Assembly: GCF_031157835.1 (NCBI RefSeq)
Contig: NZ_JAVIDR010000013.1
Location: 1-64,000, forward strand
Direction of reading: 5' to 3'
Origin: Acinetobacter rudis
GTDB lineage: Bacteria; Pseudomonadota; Gammaproteobacteria; Pseudomonadales; Moraxellaceae
Length of the DNA stretch: 64,000 nucleotides
Made by a program: the position numbers and the translations under genes. Under the pieces are notes generated by a model. That model searched no databases. It was given only the letters and a program-made list of their open reading frames with translations, and was not told where the DNA came from. Positions 28,295 through 38,513 of the stretch are shown in pieces (the stretch's first letter is position 1; the number at the start of each line of letters is the position of its first letter).

Positions 28295-29311
28295 TTAACG
28301 ATAGCCCTTTGGATTTGTCTTTTGCCAATTCCAACTGTCTAGAAGCATATCTTCCAACGTATACTGTGGTTTCCATCCCAACTCAGTTATTGCCCTACGA
28401 TTATCTGAGAATGAGGTAGCAACATCGCCTTCCCGCCGAGGAACAAACTGATATGGAATGTTAATTCCATTAACTTTTTCAAAAGCCTGCACCACTTGTA
28501 AAACTGATGATCCAGTTCCTGTGCCAATATTCCAAGCACGACAACCAGTGCTAAGCAAACGATTTTTTAGCGCGCATAAGTGAGCACTTGCTAAATCAAC
28601 GACATGAATATAATCACGTACCCCTGTCCCATCTACGGTATCGTAGTCATTACCATAAATCGACAACTGCTCACGGCGCCCTACAGCAACCTGAGTCACA
28701 TATGGCATTAAATTATTAGGGGTACCTTGTGGGTCTTCTCCCATACAACCACTTTTATGTGCCCCAACGGGGTTAAAATAACGCAATAATGCAATTGACC
28801 ACTTTGGCTCAGCTATAGCTAATTTCTCTAAAAGCTGCTCAATAATTAACTTGGTATAGCCATAATTATTACTTGGCATTCCTGTTGGCATATCTTCATT
28901 TAACGGTGAAATATTACTTTCATCATATACTGTTGCAGACGAGCTAAATACCAATTTAAAGACTTGGGCACGCTGCATGGCATTAAATAATGCAATACTG
29001 CCAGCAATATTATGTTCAAAATACGTTAAAGGTATTTGTTGACTCTCACCTACGGCTTTAAGTCCAGCAAAATGAATCACTGCATCAATATTATATTTTG
29101 CAAATAATTGATCTAAAGTTGCCGCATCACGAATATCACCACGTATAAAAGTTAAGGTTTTATTACTTAAACTTTGTACGCGATGTAAAGACTGTTCAGA
29201 GCTATTTGAAAGATTATCTAAAACAATAACCTCATGTCCTGCGTCTAAAAGCTGTACACATGTATGTGAGCCAATATATCCTGCACCACCGGTGACTAGA
29301 ACTGTAGCCAT
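28295..29311 (-). CDS. galE: UDP-glucose / UDP-N-acetylglucosamine 4-epimerase
   Basis: This SDR-family epimerase supplies UDP-galactose or UDP-GalNAc for the capsule. It shows the NAD-binding loop VTGGAGYIGSHTCVQLL, the catalytic SSSATVY, and the YxxxK pair in NNYGYTKLIIEQ. The length of 338 aa is that of GalE. In Acinetobacter capsule nomenclature the gene here is called gne1. The GalE or Gne specificity cannot be fixed by eye. It is the last gene of the minus-strand capsule operon, 44 nt after pgi. Confidence 0.94.
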   Translation of the reverse strand: MATVLVTGGAGYIGSHTCVQLLDAGHEVIVLDNLSNSSEQSLHRVQSLSNKTLTFIRGDIRDAATLDQLFAKYNIDAVIHFAGLKAVGESQQIPLTYFEHNIAGSIALFNAMQRAQVFKLVFSSSATVYDESNISPLNEDMPTGMPSNNYGYTKLIIEQLLEKLAIAEPKWSIALLRYFNPVGAHKSGCMGEDPQGTPNNLMPYVTQVAVGRREQLSIYGNDYDTVDGTGVRDYIHVVDLASAHLCALKNRLLSTGCRAWNIGTGTGSSVLQVVQAFEKVNGINIPYQFVPRREGDVATSFSDNRRAITELGWKPQYTLEDMLLDSWNWQKTNPKGYR

Positions 29312-29355
29312 ATTAACGAACCCAATTTATTTATGACATTTGCCATTGATAGTCT

Positions 29356-31026
29356 TTAAGAAATATCTTCTTGTTTAGCCAATAAAATTTGAATCAAACC
29401 TTGAGTTGAAGAATCCAATTGCACTGATGATTGCCCAGTACCATTTAAAATTGGCAAAAGCTGATTTGCAATTTCTTTGCCTTTTTCCACACCCCACTGA
29501 TCAAATGGATTAATGTTCCATATCACAGATTGCACAAATACTTTATGTTCATATAAGGCAATTAACATCCCTAAGCTATATGGATTTAACTCCGATAACA
29601 ATATTGTAGTACTTGGCTGATTACCAACATACTGTTTGTATCTAGGCAGTTGTTCAAGCTCATTTGGATCTAATGCTTGATTACCAAATGCAAGTAATCT
29701 TGATTGTGCTAAACAATTGGAAAGTGCCAAATGATGCTGTGCAATCAACGTTTCTGCATTTTTAGCATAAGTAAATTGATTTGCATTGTAACGATGTACA
29801 GGGGCAATAAAATCACAACTTACTGAATGCGTTCCCTGATGTAACAATTGATAAAATGCATGCTGTGCATTTGGCCCGACTTCTCCCCATACAATTGGAC
29901 AAGTATTTAAACGCGTCGCCTGTCCATCACGTTGGATAGATTTACCGTTGGATTCCATCTCTAATTGTTGTAAGTATGCTGCAAAATACTTAAGCCGCCC
30001 ATCATAAGGCAGTACTGCATGCGTTTGGATATTAAGAAAGTTATTATTCCAAATACCCAGTAACCCCATTAGTACTGGAATATTTTTATCAAAATCTGCA
30101 CTTTGAAAATGCTGATCTATTTGATGTGCACCAGCCAACAGTTGTTTAAAACCTTGAACGCCAATTGTTAAAGCAATGGGTAAACCAATACAAGACCATA
30201 AAGAGTAACGACCACCAACCCATTCCCATAATAGGAACTGATTTTCAGCAGCAATACCCCATTGCGTCATTCTCTCTGGTTTGGTTGAAACTGCAACGAA
30301 ATGACATTTAAGTACTGTCGGTGTTTTACCTAAACTATTTTCTAACCAACAACGAGCTGTTTGGGCATTAGACAAGGTATCAATCGTACCAAATGACTTC
30401 GATGAGATAATAAATAATGTCGTTTCTGGTCTAAAAGTATGTAATAAATCAGATAACTGACTACCATCAATAGTAGAAACAAAATGAACCCGTATTGGCT
30501 TTTCAGTGTTCACCTGAAAATCTGAAAGCGCGTGGCTGACCATCAATGGCCCAAGGTCTGACCCACCAACACCAATGTTAACCACATCACAAATGACTTC
30601 ACCCGTTGCACCACGGTATTGGCCTGCATGGATTTTTTCAACTAATGCATACATCCGGTCTAATTGTTGATGTACATCATGAGCGACCATATGCTCTGAT
30701 TGCAACTGTGGCAAACGCAGTGCCCAATGCATGGCAGCACGCTGCTCTGTTGTGTTAATTGCTTCACTCGAAAATAGTTTTTTAATCCACTGATCTAGCT
30801 GCTTTTCTTTAGCAAACTGAATCAAGGCTTCTGATACCTCAGTACCCATCCTCTGTTTGCTAAAATCAAAAGTCAAATGATCAAGCTGCACCGAAAACCG
30901 TTTAAATCGATTTGGATTATTTTCAAATAATTCATTCAGATGAGTTTGTTTATACTGCTGAGCCAGCGTAATTAATTTTTGTTCTGTATGATCTAATTTT
31001 TCTATATGTTCAAATGTCTGATTCAT
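29356..31026 (-). CDS. pgi: Glucose-6-phosphate isomerase
   Basis: Pgi interconverts glucose-6-P and fructose-6-P, linking central metabolism to capsule precursors. Conserved pieces are [12 protein letters not shown], the signature [37 protein letters not shown] with the catalytic His, and [14 protein letters not shown] with the catalytic Lys. The length is 556 aa. In K-locus papers it is named gpi. Its start overlaps the ugd stop by 4 bp, so the two are translationally coupled. Confidence 0.97.
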   Translation of the reverse strand: MNQTFEHIEKLDHTEQKLITLAQQYKQTHLNELFENNPNRFKRFSVQLDHLTFDFSKQRMGTEVSEALIQFAKEKQLDQWIKKLFSSEAINTTEQRAAMHWALRLPQLQSEHMVAHDVHQQLDRMYALVEKIHAGQYRGATGEVICDVVNIGVGGSDLGPLMVSHALSDFQVNTEKPIRVHFVSTIDGSQLSDLLHTFRPETTLFIISSKSFGTIDTLSNAQTARCWLENSLGKTPTVLKCHFVAVSTKPERMTQWGIAAENQFLLWEWVGGRYSLWSCIGLPIALTIGVQGFKQLLAGAHQIDQHFQSADFDKNIPVLMGLLGIWNNNFLNIQTHAVLPYDGRLKYFAAYLQQLEMESNGKSIQRDGQATRLNTCPIVWGEVGPNAQHAFYQLLHQGTHSVSCDFIAPVHRYNANQFTYAKNAETLIAQHHLALSNCLAQSRLLAFGNQALDPNELEQLPRYKQYVGNQPSTTILLSELNPYSLGMLIALYEHKVFVQSVIWNINPFDQWGVEKGKEIANQLLPILNGTGQSSVQLDSSTQGLIQILLAKQEDIS

Positions 31027-32285
31027 ATGCGACCAACTCCTGTGTACACAAAGCCTTGAGCTTTAACGAAGTTTGGATCATAAACATTACGACCATCTAG
31101 AATATAAGGGTGCTTCATAATACGCAGTAATTGTTTAAAATCAGGACTGGCATATTGTGGCCATGCTGTCATTAAACAAAGGGCATCTGCTGCAACTGCT
31201 GCTTGATATTGTTCAGTGCATAAAATCAAATCATCACGTTGACCATACAGTTGCTTAATTTCATCAAGTGCTTCTGGATCGTGCAATCGAACAATAACAC
31301 CCTGTGCCCAAAGTGCTTTTAACATGACATGAATAGGCGCATTTTGAACACTTGAAGTATTTTCCTTAAATGCTGCCCCCCAAATCGCAATTACTTTACC
31401 ATGTAGATCACCATGATAGTAATTCCACATTTTTCTAAACATCACTTCTTTTTGTTGATCGTTAATCATACAAACTTGTGTGAGTAAACGACTTTGAACA
31501 CCAGATTCAGATACAGTGCTAGATAGGGTCAAAATATCATGAGAAAAATTTTCCCCACCAAAGCCTACACCAGGGGAAAGATAAGTAGATCCAATACGAC
31601 TATCTGCGGCTAAGCCATTTTTCACATTTAAAATATCTATACCCAACTTTTCAGCAACCATAGCCATATCATTCATATAACTAATTCTAGTGGCTAACAT
31701 TCCAGAAATACTGAGTTTGGTAAACTCCGCATCAAGAATAGGCATAAATAAATATTGATGCTTCGCTGGAAAAATAGGTCTCAGCAATTCACGAAATAAA
31801 ATTTCTGCTTCTTCACTATCTGTCCCAACAATATTTTGCTTAATTTGCAAAACACTCTGTAAAGCATGGCCCTCTTGCACAGTATCTGGAAAATAAACCC
31901 AGTGATCTTGTGGAGCAAGCTGTTTTAATCTATCTGTACCGTGTAAACCAAAAGTAGAACCGTTAATCATCAACTTAGGATGAATTAGCGGAGTACGCGC
32001 CAAACCTTGCAACACATCAGCCGCAATATCATACTCTGTTGGGCGAAAAGCAAAGAAAAATACGTCAGCATCTAAAGGTGCTTGCCCAAAACTCACCCGT
32101 TGTAAAAATTGTTGTTGTATCTGTTTATCTAAAAGGATATTTAAGTATTCATCGATAGCATTAGGAAGTGAATTGATCTCTATTGCATTAGGATCAGGAC
32201 ACCAAAACACTTGATGTCCATATTCCGCTAAAAGCGCTGTGATCACAGCTGCTTGTAAAGTATTGCCAAATACTACTATTTTCAT
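31023..32285 (-). CDS. ugd: UDP-glucose 6-dehydrogenase homologue, active-site Cys replaced
   Basis: Ugd normally oxidises UDP-glucose to UDP-glucuronate. The three-domain dehydrogenase fold is visible over 420 aa: N-terminal [21 protein letters not shown], central [20 protein letters not shown], and a C-terminal domain with [18 protein letters not shown] and LDGRNVYD. Three usual features are altered. The N-terminal GxGxxG loop reads GNTLQA. The active-site block, normally GFGGSCFPKD with the nucleophilic Cys, reads [10 protein letters not shown]. The central Asn of the usual NAFLAT is Gly in SGMLAT. By contrast the second dehydrogenase (Gna) keeps [11 protein letters not shown]. It lies in the conserved galU-ugd-pgi order, so the name is positional. 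Catalysis as a normal dehydrogenase is in doubt. Confidence 0.85.
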   Translation of the reverse strand: MKIVVFGNTLQAAVITALLAEYGHQVFWCPDPNAIEINSLPNAIDEYLNILLDKQIQQQFLQRVSFGQAPLDADVFFFAFRPTEYDIAADVLQGLARTPLIHPKLMINGSTFGLHGTDRLKQLAPQDHWVYFPDTVQEGHALQSVLQIKQNIVGTDSEEAEILFRELLRPIFPAKHQYLFMPILDAEFTKLSISGMLATRISYMNDMAMVAEKLGIDILNVKNGLAADSRIGSTYLSPGVGFGGENFSHDILTLSSTVSESGVQSRLLTQVCMINDQQKEVMFRKMWNYYHGDLHGKVIAIWGAAFKENTSSVQNAPIHVMLKALWAQGVIVRLHDPEALDEIKQLYGQRDDLILCTEQYQAAVAADALCLMTAWPQYASPDFKQLLRIMKHPYILDGRNVYDPNFVKAQGFVYTGVGRI

Positions 32286-32286
32286 T

Positions 32287-33165
32287 TTATAATTTGAGCT
32301 CTTGAATGAGTTCCTTAAAATCAGTACCTAATTTTGGGTGTTCAATACCATAATGTAATACTGCTTTGAGATAACCCAACTTACTGCCACAATCAAATGT
32401 TTGACCTTGCATTCGATACGCTTCAACAGGCTGAGACTGCTGTAGTAAGGCAATCGCATCTGTCAGCTGGATTTCATTCCCTGCACCTTTAGGTGTCTGT
32501 GCTAACAACTGCATAATTTGTGCGGGGAGAATATAACGTCCAACAACTGACAAGTTAGATGGCGCCGTACCCACAGCTGGCTTCTCCACAATACCTCGCA
32601 TTGATACACTTTCACCCTGAAGTGGTGATGTAATAACATCAACAATACCGTATTGATCAACCAAATCATCTGCCACCGCTTCAACCATAATTTGCGCAGC
32701 TTGACTATGTGTAAAGTTTTTAATCATTTGAGCTAAATCATTATCTTGTGAAGATTGGGCTTTCACCAATACATCAGGTAATAATACAGCGAAATCATCA
32801 TGACCAATGATATCCTTAGCACAAAGTACCGCATGGCCTAGCCCCAAAGGCTGTGGTTGTCTCACACTAATAACACTGACATGACTTGGAATGATGTTGC
32901 TAATCTCAGCCAATAAATCAAATTTTTGCTTTAACTCAAGCGTTGTTTCTAACTCAAAATTACGATCAAAATAGTTCTCAATAGATGCCTTTGAACTATG
33001 AGTTACCAAAATAATCTGCTCTATTCCAGCAGCTACTGCTTCTTTTACTACATATTCAATTGCTGGGCGATCAACCACAGTCACCATTTCTTTTGGAATT
33101 GACTTACTTGCAGGTAAAAATCGAGTACCTAGACCTGCAACAGGTAAAATTGCTTTTTTGATCAT
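32287..33165 (-). CDS. galU: UTP-glucose-1-phosphate uridylyltransferase
   Basis: GalU makes UDP-glucose from UTP and glucose-1-P, feeding GalE, Ugd and glucosyltransferases. The nucleotide-binding N-terminus AILPVAGLGTRFLPASKSIP, FAVLLPDVLV and VEKPAVGTAPSNLSVVGRYI are typical. The length is 292 aa. It starts 47 nt after itrA, and ugd follows after 1 nt. This is the beginning of the conserved tail of the K locus. Confidence 0.97.
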   Translation of the reverse strand: MIKKAILPVAGLGTRFLPASKSIPKEMVTVVDRPAIEYVVKEAVAAGIEQIILVTHSSKASIENYFDRNFELETTLELKQKFDLLAEISNIIPSHVSVISVRQPQPLGLGHAVLCAKDIIGHDDFAVLLPDVLVKAQSSQDNDLAQMIKNFTHSQAAQIMVEAVADDLVDQYGIVDVITSPLQGESVSMRGIVEKPAVGTAPSNLSVVGRYILPAQIMQLLAQTPKGAGNEIQLTDAIALLQQSQPVEAYRMQGQTFDCGSKLGYLKAVLHYGIEHPKLGTDFKELIQELKL

Positions 33166-33212
33166 AATAACAACTTAAAGTGTCTGAATTTAAAGGAGAC
33201 AATTTCCTAAAC

Positions 33213-33821
33213 TTAATCTTTGTCTTCCTGTGTTGAATTGCCCTTAAACAATGACGGTCCTACATGGCCTGGTGCATTAATCCCATCACGTTTTGACATC
33301 ACTGTAACTGTTTTAAACATAATCTTAAAGTCGAGCCAAATATTATGATGATCAACATACCAAACATCACATTTAAATCGCTCTTCATACGCCAAATCAT
33401 TACGTCCATTGATTTGGGCTAAACCTGTCATTCCTGGTTTTACTTCTAAACGTCGGGCCTGTTCTGGTGAATAAAGTGCAACAAACTCTTTTAACATGGG
33501 TCTTGGTCCAACCACACTCATATCACCTTTTAAAACATTAATAAGTTGTGGCATTTCATCCAAACTCGTTGAACGTAACTTCTGTCCAAAAGGGGTAATA
33601 CGCTCCTCATCTGGTAATGGCCGGCCTTGTGCATCCACTGCATCTTTCATAGAACGGAACTTAATCATTTTAAATAATTTACCGTTTTTGCCTGGGCGCT
33701 CTTGATAAAAAAAGATAGGTGAGCCTAAATTTCTGCGCACTTTGAGTGCAACATAAATAAAAATCGGCGACAGTATCATTAGTGCGACCAAGGAAATAAT
33801 AATATCAAAAAATCTTTTCAT
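33213..33821 (-). CDS. itrA: Initiating glycosyl-1-phosphate transferase (PglC/ItrA type)
   Basis: This small membrane enzyme transfers the first sugar phosphate of the capsule repeat unit to undecaprenyl phosphate. It has an N-terminal membrane helix (FDIIISLVALMILSPIFIYVALKV), then the bacterial sugar transferase signature: KFRSM, LRSTSLDEMPQLINVLKGDMSVVGPRPML and PGMTGLAQINGRN. At 202 aa it is the short monotopic type. The first sugar is probably a HexNAc, as for other Acinetobacter ItrA proteins, but the subtype cannot be set by eye. The adjacent glycosyltransferase ends one base upstream. Confidence 0.93.
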   Translation of the reverse strand: MKRFFDIIISLVALMILSPIFIYVALKVRRNLGSPIFFYQERPGKNGKLFKMIKFRSMKDAVDAQGRPLPDEERITPFGQKLRSTSLDEMPQLINVLKGDMSVVGPRPMLKEFVALYSPEQARRLEVKPGMTGLAQINGRNDLAYEERFKCDVWYVDHHNIWLDFKIMFKTVTVMSKRDGINAPGHVGPSLFKGNSTQEDKD

Positions 33822-33822
33822 A

Positions 33823-34965
33823 TTAATTAGTTAACCCCATTATTCCCAGCAATTTATCATTAACTTTTTGTACATCATAAGCACTTAAAGCTATTTTATA
33901 ACTTTCTTGCCCCATCTGATTTACTTTTTCTGGATTTTCTATAAAAAAGCACATTCGTTCAGCCAACGCACGGGCATCCCATCTAGGTACTAAAAAGCCA
34001 TTTACACCATCTACTACAGTTTCACGGCAACCAGGGACATCCGTTGTAATGACAGGACGTCCCATCGCCATTGCTTCTTGTGTACTCCTTGGTACGCCCT
34101 CACGATAAGAAGGCAAAACAAATACACTGCTTTTACTGATCCACTCCTGAACGCTCGTCACATAGCCTGGATACTCAAATAAATTCTCTTGCAAGAGCTG
34201 ATCTAAATCTTGTTGTTTTAATGCTCCCATATTTGCATGATCAATCTCACCGAGAACAGTGAATTGTGCTTGGGGATATTTGGATTTGACCAAACGTATT
34301 GCATTGATAAATTCAAAAATTCCTTTTTCTTTTAATAATCGGCCAATAAATAAAAAACGTATTGGCTCGATTGGAGCTACAGTGTATGGATATTTTGATA
34401 AATCAAGCCCAATTCCACCAAGAATATAAGACTGCGCAACTTTGATATGCTGTTGTTCAAGTAAATCATGACGATCATCGTTATTCAAAAAAATCATCTT
34501 ATTCAGTTGAGGTAAGGCTAAGCGATATAACATTAATTGAATATTACGAATGACTTTTGTTTTTAAAGATTGGCCTTGGGGCTGGTCGGTAAAGGTATAA
34601 CCTAGGCCTTCTAACATACCAATGATTAAAGGGACTTTGGCCCATCTAGCAGCAATACTTCCATAAATGACAGGCTTAGCGAAATATGAAAAAACAATAT
34701 CCGCTTTAATTTGTTTTATTTTTTGGATGAGTTGTAAAAGAGCAGCAATATCTGCCAGTGGATTTAACCCACCTCGACTCAGTTGATAGCAAACAGGTAT
34801 AGCACCTAATGCACTAATTTTTTCTAGACAATGATCGGTGTATTCTGACGTGAAGGCATATACTACATGTTGTTCTTTCACTAATCTTTTAATCAGGTCT
34901 GCCCTGAAACCATAGAAACTCGCACCCGTAGTCCCTATAAGTACAATTGTTTTACTTTGAGGCAT
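33823..34965 (-). CDS. Glycosyltransferase family 4 (capsule)
   Basis: A cytoplasmic retaining GT-B enzyme of 380 aa. The N-terminal domain opens TIVLIGTTGASFYGFRADLI and contains GMLEGLGYTFTD. The C-terminal nucleotide-sugar domain has FLFIGRLLKEKGIFEFINAI and the EX7E region SYREGVPRSTQEAMAMGRPV. This pattern resembles enzymes that add the second sugar next to the initiating transferase, and it adjoins itrA with 1 nt between, so it may act second (inference). It overlaps the next glycosyltransferase by 14 bp. Confidence 0.9.
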   Translation of the reverse strand: MPQSKTIVLIGTTGASFYGFRADLIKRLVKEQHVVYAFTSEYTDHCLEKISALGAIPVCYQLSRGGLNPLADIAALLQLIQKIKQIKADIVFSYFAKPVIYGSIAARWAKVPLIIGMLEGLGYTFTDQPQGQSLKTKVIRNIQLMLYRLALPQLNKMIFLNNDDRHDLLEQQHIKVAQSYILGGIGLDLSKYPYTVAPIEPIRFLFIGRLLKEKGIFEFINAIRLVKSKYPQAQFTVLGEIDHANMGALKQQDLDQLLQENLFEYPGYVTSVQEWISKSSVFVLPSYREGVPRSTQEAMAMGRPVITTDVPGCRETVVDGVNGFLVPRWDARALAERMCFFIENPEKVNQMGQESYKIALSAYDVQKVNDKLLGIMGLTN

Positions 34966-36049
34966 AGATTTCCAACCACTTCTGTACTGAATGCGTTAAA
35001 GAAAACATATTTTCAACTCGTTGACGTGCTTGAACATTATTTTCATCTATGGCTTGTTGTGACATATTAAATGCAGTGAACAATGCATTTGCCAGAGCTT
35101 GAGCATTTTTGATAGGAACACGTATTCCAGTCTCTCCCATCACCTCACTCGCTCCCCCACAATTCGTTGCAACCACAAAAACTTCACAGGCCTGTGCCTC
35201 AATTAGAACTGTTGGCAACCCCTCAAAAGAGGATGACAATACAAAATAGTCAGCAATAGACATGAGCTGTCCAATATCTTCACGTCGCCCAAGCAATTGC
35301 ACATCATTTAAAAGGTCGAGTTTTTCAATTAAGTGCTGTATATGTTGGCGTTGCTCGCCCTCTCCTACAATCAGTAACTTAGGTATACTTCCATCAACTA
35401 ACTGACTTTTAAAAAGATGAAAACTTTGAATTAAATTTGGGTAATCTTTAGCTTCATGTAAACGGCCAACAGCCAATATTATTTTCTGTTGTGAATCAAT
35501 ACCCAGTTGTTCACGTAACTGTTGGGTTCCAAGCATTTTTCGTTGAAACTTACTTAAATCGATTCCATTATAAACAGTGCATATCCCCCCTTCGGGTACA
35601 GCACCTAAACGCTGAAAATTTTCTGCAGCTGACATACTGACATTTGTTGTAATATCGGACCATCGGTGCGTCAGTCGATAAGCCAACATTCGTAATTTCC
35701 CCCCTTCATTACTACTATGAGCCGTGCATATTAATCTTTTTGTAGGTTTCACAATACGACTTAAACGTGCAAAGATATTGGCATGTACCATATGTGCATG
35801 TACCACATCAGGGGAAAATTGTTTAAGCAAAAGATGGTACTTGGCAAAGGACTTATAACTTGAGGCTATGCCTTCAAGTTCTAAATAGATTAGCTCGATT
35901 TCTGGTTGTTGCGGTCTAACCACAACCTCACCCGTTAAATATGCAATTTTAACCTGATGACCCTGTGCATACATTGCATCGGCTAAGTTTACCACTACAT
36001 TTTCTGCACCACCGCCACCTAGCCCAGTCACCAGAAATAATATACGCAT
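34952..36049 (-). CDS. Glycosyltransferase family 4 (capsule)
   Basis: A GT-B enzyme of 365 aa with the glycine-rich N-terminal acceptor loop VTGLGGGGAENVVVNLADAM, then VVHAHMVHANIFARL, VYNGIDLSKF, ILAVGRLHEAKDYPNLIQSF and the EX7E motif SSFEGLPTVLIEAQACEVFV. These are standard marks of family 4. The donor and acceptor are unknown. It lies between wzy and another GT4 with overlapping or near-touching ends, so all belong to the same capsule transcript. Confidence 0.91.
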   Translation of the reverse strand: MRILFLVTGLGGGGAENVVVNLADAMYAQGHQVKIAYLTGEVVVRPQQPEIELIYLELEGIASSYKSFAKYHLLLKQFSPDVVHAHMVHANIFARLSRIVKPTKRLICTAHSSNEGGKLRMLAYRLTHRWSDITTNVSMSAAENFQRLGAVPEGGICTVYNGIDLSKFQRKMLGTQQLREQLGIDSQQKIILAVGRLHEAKDYPNLIQSFHLFKSQLVDGSIPKLLIVGEGEQRQHIQHLIEKLDLLNDVQLLGRREDIGQLMSIADYFVLSSSFEGLPTVLIEAQACEVFVVATNCGGASEVMGETGIRVPIKNAQALANALFTAFNMSQQAIDENNVQARQRVENMFSLTHSVQKWLEIYASK

Positions 36050-36052
36050 CTT

Positions 36053-37429
36053 TTAACGCTCTCTTCTTAACATTTGATTGAGAAAGATGATCAGCAATAG
36101 GAAAATAACCGTATAAAAGATCAATGGAAATACTGTATTCAATCCTGCACGAGGTAGGAAACACAGAGGAATGACTAGGGAGCTAATAATCACTTTCAAA
36201 AAGAGATTCTTATTGACATTATTTTGCATGTAATTAATAAAAACTGAAAACAGCACAATAAAAACTGAATAGAGAATCATGTTTCCAAACGAATAAACAT
36301 ACGCATCAGAAAATAATGACCAACCTAAACCATAGCCCAACCCAAATAAAACTGGGTCCAAAGTATAACTTAAAAATGACCCAAAATTAATATCGTAGGT
36401 ATTTACACCATATCCAAGTAGTGAAAGAACCAAACTCACTCCAGGAATAAAATTTTGAAAATATGGGACAAGTGGGTAATGACTCACACTCATTGAGTCA
36501 TTAAAAACCATTAAAGTCACGCCCTGAGTATAAACAAGACCCAAAATTTTATCTGATAAAGTTTCAGTTCCCACCTCACCACGAAAACTGACTAAATTGA
36601 AAATAGCCGTTAAAAAAATAAATACACAAATGATGAGCGTAAAGACTTTTAAAAAATTTACTTTTTTTAATCCATAGTTTGAGTTATACCAAAATAACAA
36701 AAGCATATAACAAATGAATCCTCCCCTCAGCCCCATAATGAATTGACCAAAATAATAACCACCAAGAATAAATAAAAAAATATTTCTCATTCTTCGGTCA
36801 TCTTGTACTAAAAACAATCCTACAGAAGCTGCAAGTAGAGTTCTAATAATCGAGCTAAACTCAAATCCATAACTACTATCTTGGGCATCATATAAAGCCA
36901 AATACCCCCCTGAAATTACAGATAAAATTCCCTGCTGTACCGAATAATAAATATAGAAAGCGAAGATCAGCAACAATAAGGATAAAATTAATTTATTAAC
37001 TTTAAAATCAACTGGTTGTATGTTTTTTTCTTTTAATACTAATAATGATAAATATAATCCTATTTCTAAAGAAACAAACCCACTGAAGACATAAAACATC
37101 AAATGACTTGCTTCAGCTTCGCCCAAATAACGATTACCAAAAAATTCAACATTAAATAATATGCCATTAAAACCAAAGAAGATAGCAAGTAGACGCCCTG
37201 CTATAAACAAAATACTGGTCATATAAAACAGAGAAAAAATTGTTGCTAAGCTAATACGACAGCTATATCTAAAAAAGTAGACGATGACCAAATAGGCCAT
37301 AAAAAGTACAGACCAAACATAATCTGTAAAAACTAGAACCGTTCCACTAAAATAGATAAGAATTAAAACCGTCTGAAATAAAATAAAAAAAATTAGTGAG
37401 TATTTATAATTATTGTATTGTTCATGCAT
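36053..37429 (-). CDS. wzy: Capsule repeat-unit polymerase
   Basis: Wzy joins repeat units on the periplasmic face of the inner membrane. The call rests on about 11-12 hydrophobic segments over 458 aa, one large periplasmic loop near the middle to C-terminal third, and the place among glycosyltransferases and wzx. Such proteins have little sequence similarity. I start at 37429 (MHEQYNNYKYS), which has GGAG at 37437-37440. The open frame extends to 37480 but would overlap the previous gene by 47 bp and lacks a ribosome binding site. The region is among the most AT-rich coding DNA here, as usual for the variable K-locus centre. Confidence 0.85.
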   Translation of the reverse strand: MHEQYNNYKYSLIFFILFQTVLILIYFSGTVLVFTDYVWSVLFMAYLVIVYFFRYSCRISLATIFSLFYMTSILFIAGRLLAIFFGFNGILFNVEFFGNRYLGEAEASHLMFYVFSGFVSLEIGLYLSLLVLKEKNIQPVDFKVNKLILSLLLLIFAFYIYYSVQQGILSVISGGYLALYDAQDSSYGFEFSSIIRTLLAASVGLFLVQDDRRMRNIFLFILGGYYFGQFIMGLRGGFICYMLLLFWYNSNYGLKKVNFLKVFTLIICVFIFLTAIFNLVSFRGEVGTETLSDKILGLVYTQGVTLMVFNDSMSVSHYPLVPYFQNFIPGVSLVLSLLGYGVNTYDINFGSFLSYTLDPVLFGLGYGLGWSLFSDAYVYSFGNMILYSVFIVLFSVFINYMQNNVNKNLFLKVIISSLVIPLCFLPRAGLNTVFPLIFYTVIFLLLIIFLNQMLRRER

Positions 37430-37433
37430 AAAG

Positions 37434-38510
37434 TCACTCCAAAACTTTTCTCCAAAAACCCATGATATTATTAGAATCAAACCTTAATACATTATTTTGA
37501 GAAGATTGAACCATATGCTGATATTGTTGCTGATCCATCTTTGTTGCCCGAAACAACCCCTCAGCTAAATCCTCCACTGAATGACACAAGAAGCCATTTT
37601 CACCATTTTGAATAATCTCTGCAGGCCCAGTATCACAATCCATTGAAACTATAGGTAAACCATAAGCCTGTGCTTCAATAAGCACCATAGGCAGCCCCTC
37701 AGATCGTGAACTTAAACAATAAAATGAGCATGTTCTATAGTACTGATCTACATTTTTAGTCGCAGCAATAAATTCAATACGGTCATTAATCGCCAAATCT
37801 TTTGCCTGTTGTTTTAATTGTTCTTCATCTTCGCCACTGCCTACAATTCTCAATGTCCAATCATCATTCTGCTTACACACCCATGCCCATGCCGTAATTA
37901 AACGGTCAAAACCTTTGATCGCTGTTAAACGCCCCAATGACAAAATAACCTTATGTTCTAGACTTGGTAGATGTTGGATATTTTCATAAGGTGAGGGATT
38001 GGCAATTGGAATAATCTTCGCTTTTATGTGTTTCAAACCCTTTTCCCACAAAAGCTTATCCCGCTCTGTGAGTGTTACTATCGTATCGCAATATTTAGCC
38101 GCCCACTTACGCCCTAAACGCCTAAAGGAGACACCTAAATCAACATTAAAATTAAAATGTTCCCAGCAAATATGCTGAACATGATGAAGACCGATTAATG
38201 CGGGTACAGTAAAAACACAAGATATGCTATCAACCACAATCAAATGATCAATTTTATGCTGTTGTACAAATTTTCTGATTTTAAAACAACAAGCAAAAAA
38301 GTTCTTTTTCATGGAAACTTTTTGATCAAACAATTGGTGTAATTCAACCTGTTCATGTAAGGGAAAGAAAGCTTGTTTTCCACCAGATATACTCAGCATA
38401 TAAAGCTGATGACCGTCTTCAGCTAACAAGTTTGCAATTAAAGAGCTCACTCTTTCCGTGCCACCAGATAAACCAATATCTCCAATTAAAAAACATATTC
38501 TTTTGGTCAT
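37434..38510 (-). CDS. Glycosyltransferase family 4 (capsule)
   Basis: A 358-aa GT-B enzyme. The N-terminal acceptor domain opens CFLIGDIGLSGGTERVSSLI, as in galactosyltransferases of the WaaB/CapM group. The C-terminal part has VILSLGRLTAIKGFDRLI, RIVGSGEDEEQLKQQA and the EX7E region SSRSEGLPMVLIEAQAYGLP. The donor is not identified. It ends 4 nt before the wzy start and begins 3 nt after a GT2 gene, so it is tightly packed within the operon. Confidence 0.9.
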   Translation of the reverse strand: MTKRICFLIGDIGLSGGTERVSSLIANLLAEDGHQLYMLSISGGKQAFFPLHEQVELHQLFDQKVSMKKNFFACCFKIRKFVQQHKIDHLIVVDSISCVFTVPALIGLHHVQHICWEHFNFNVDLGVSFRRLGRKWAAKYCDTIVTLTERDKLLWEKGLKHIKAKIIPIANPSPYENIQHLPSLEHKVILSLGRLTAIKGFDRLITAWAWVCKQNDDWTLRIVGSGEDEEQLKQQAKDLAINDRIEFIAATKNVDQYYRTCSFYCLSSRSEGLPMVLIEAQAYGLPIVSMDCDTGPAEIIQNGENGFLCHSVEDLAEGLFRATKMDQQQYQHMVQSSQNNVLRFDSNNIMGFWRKVLE

Positions 38511-38513
38511 GGC

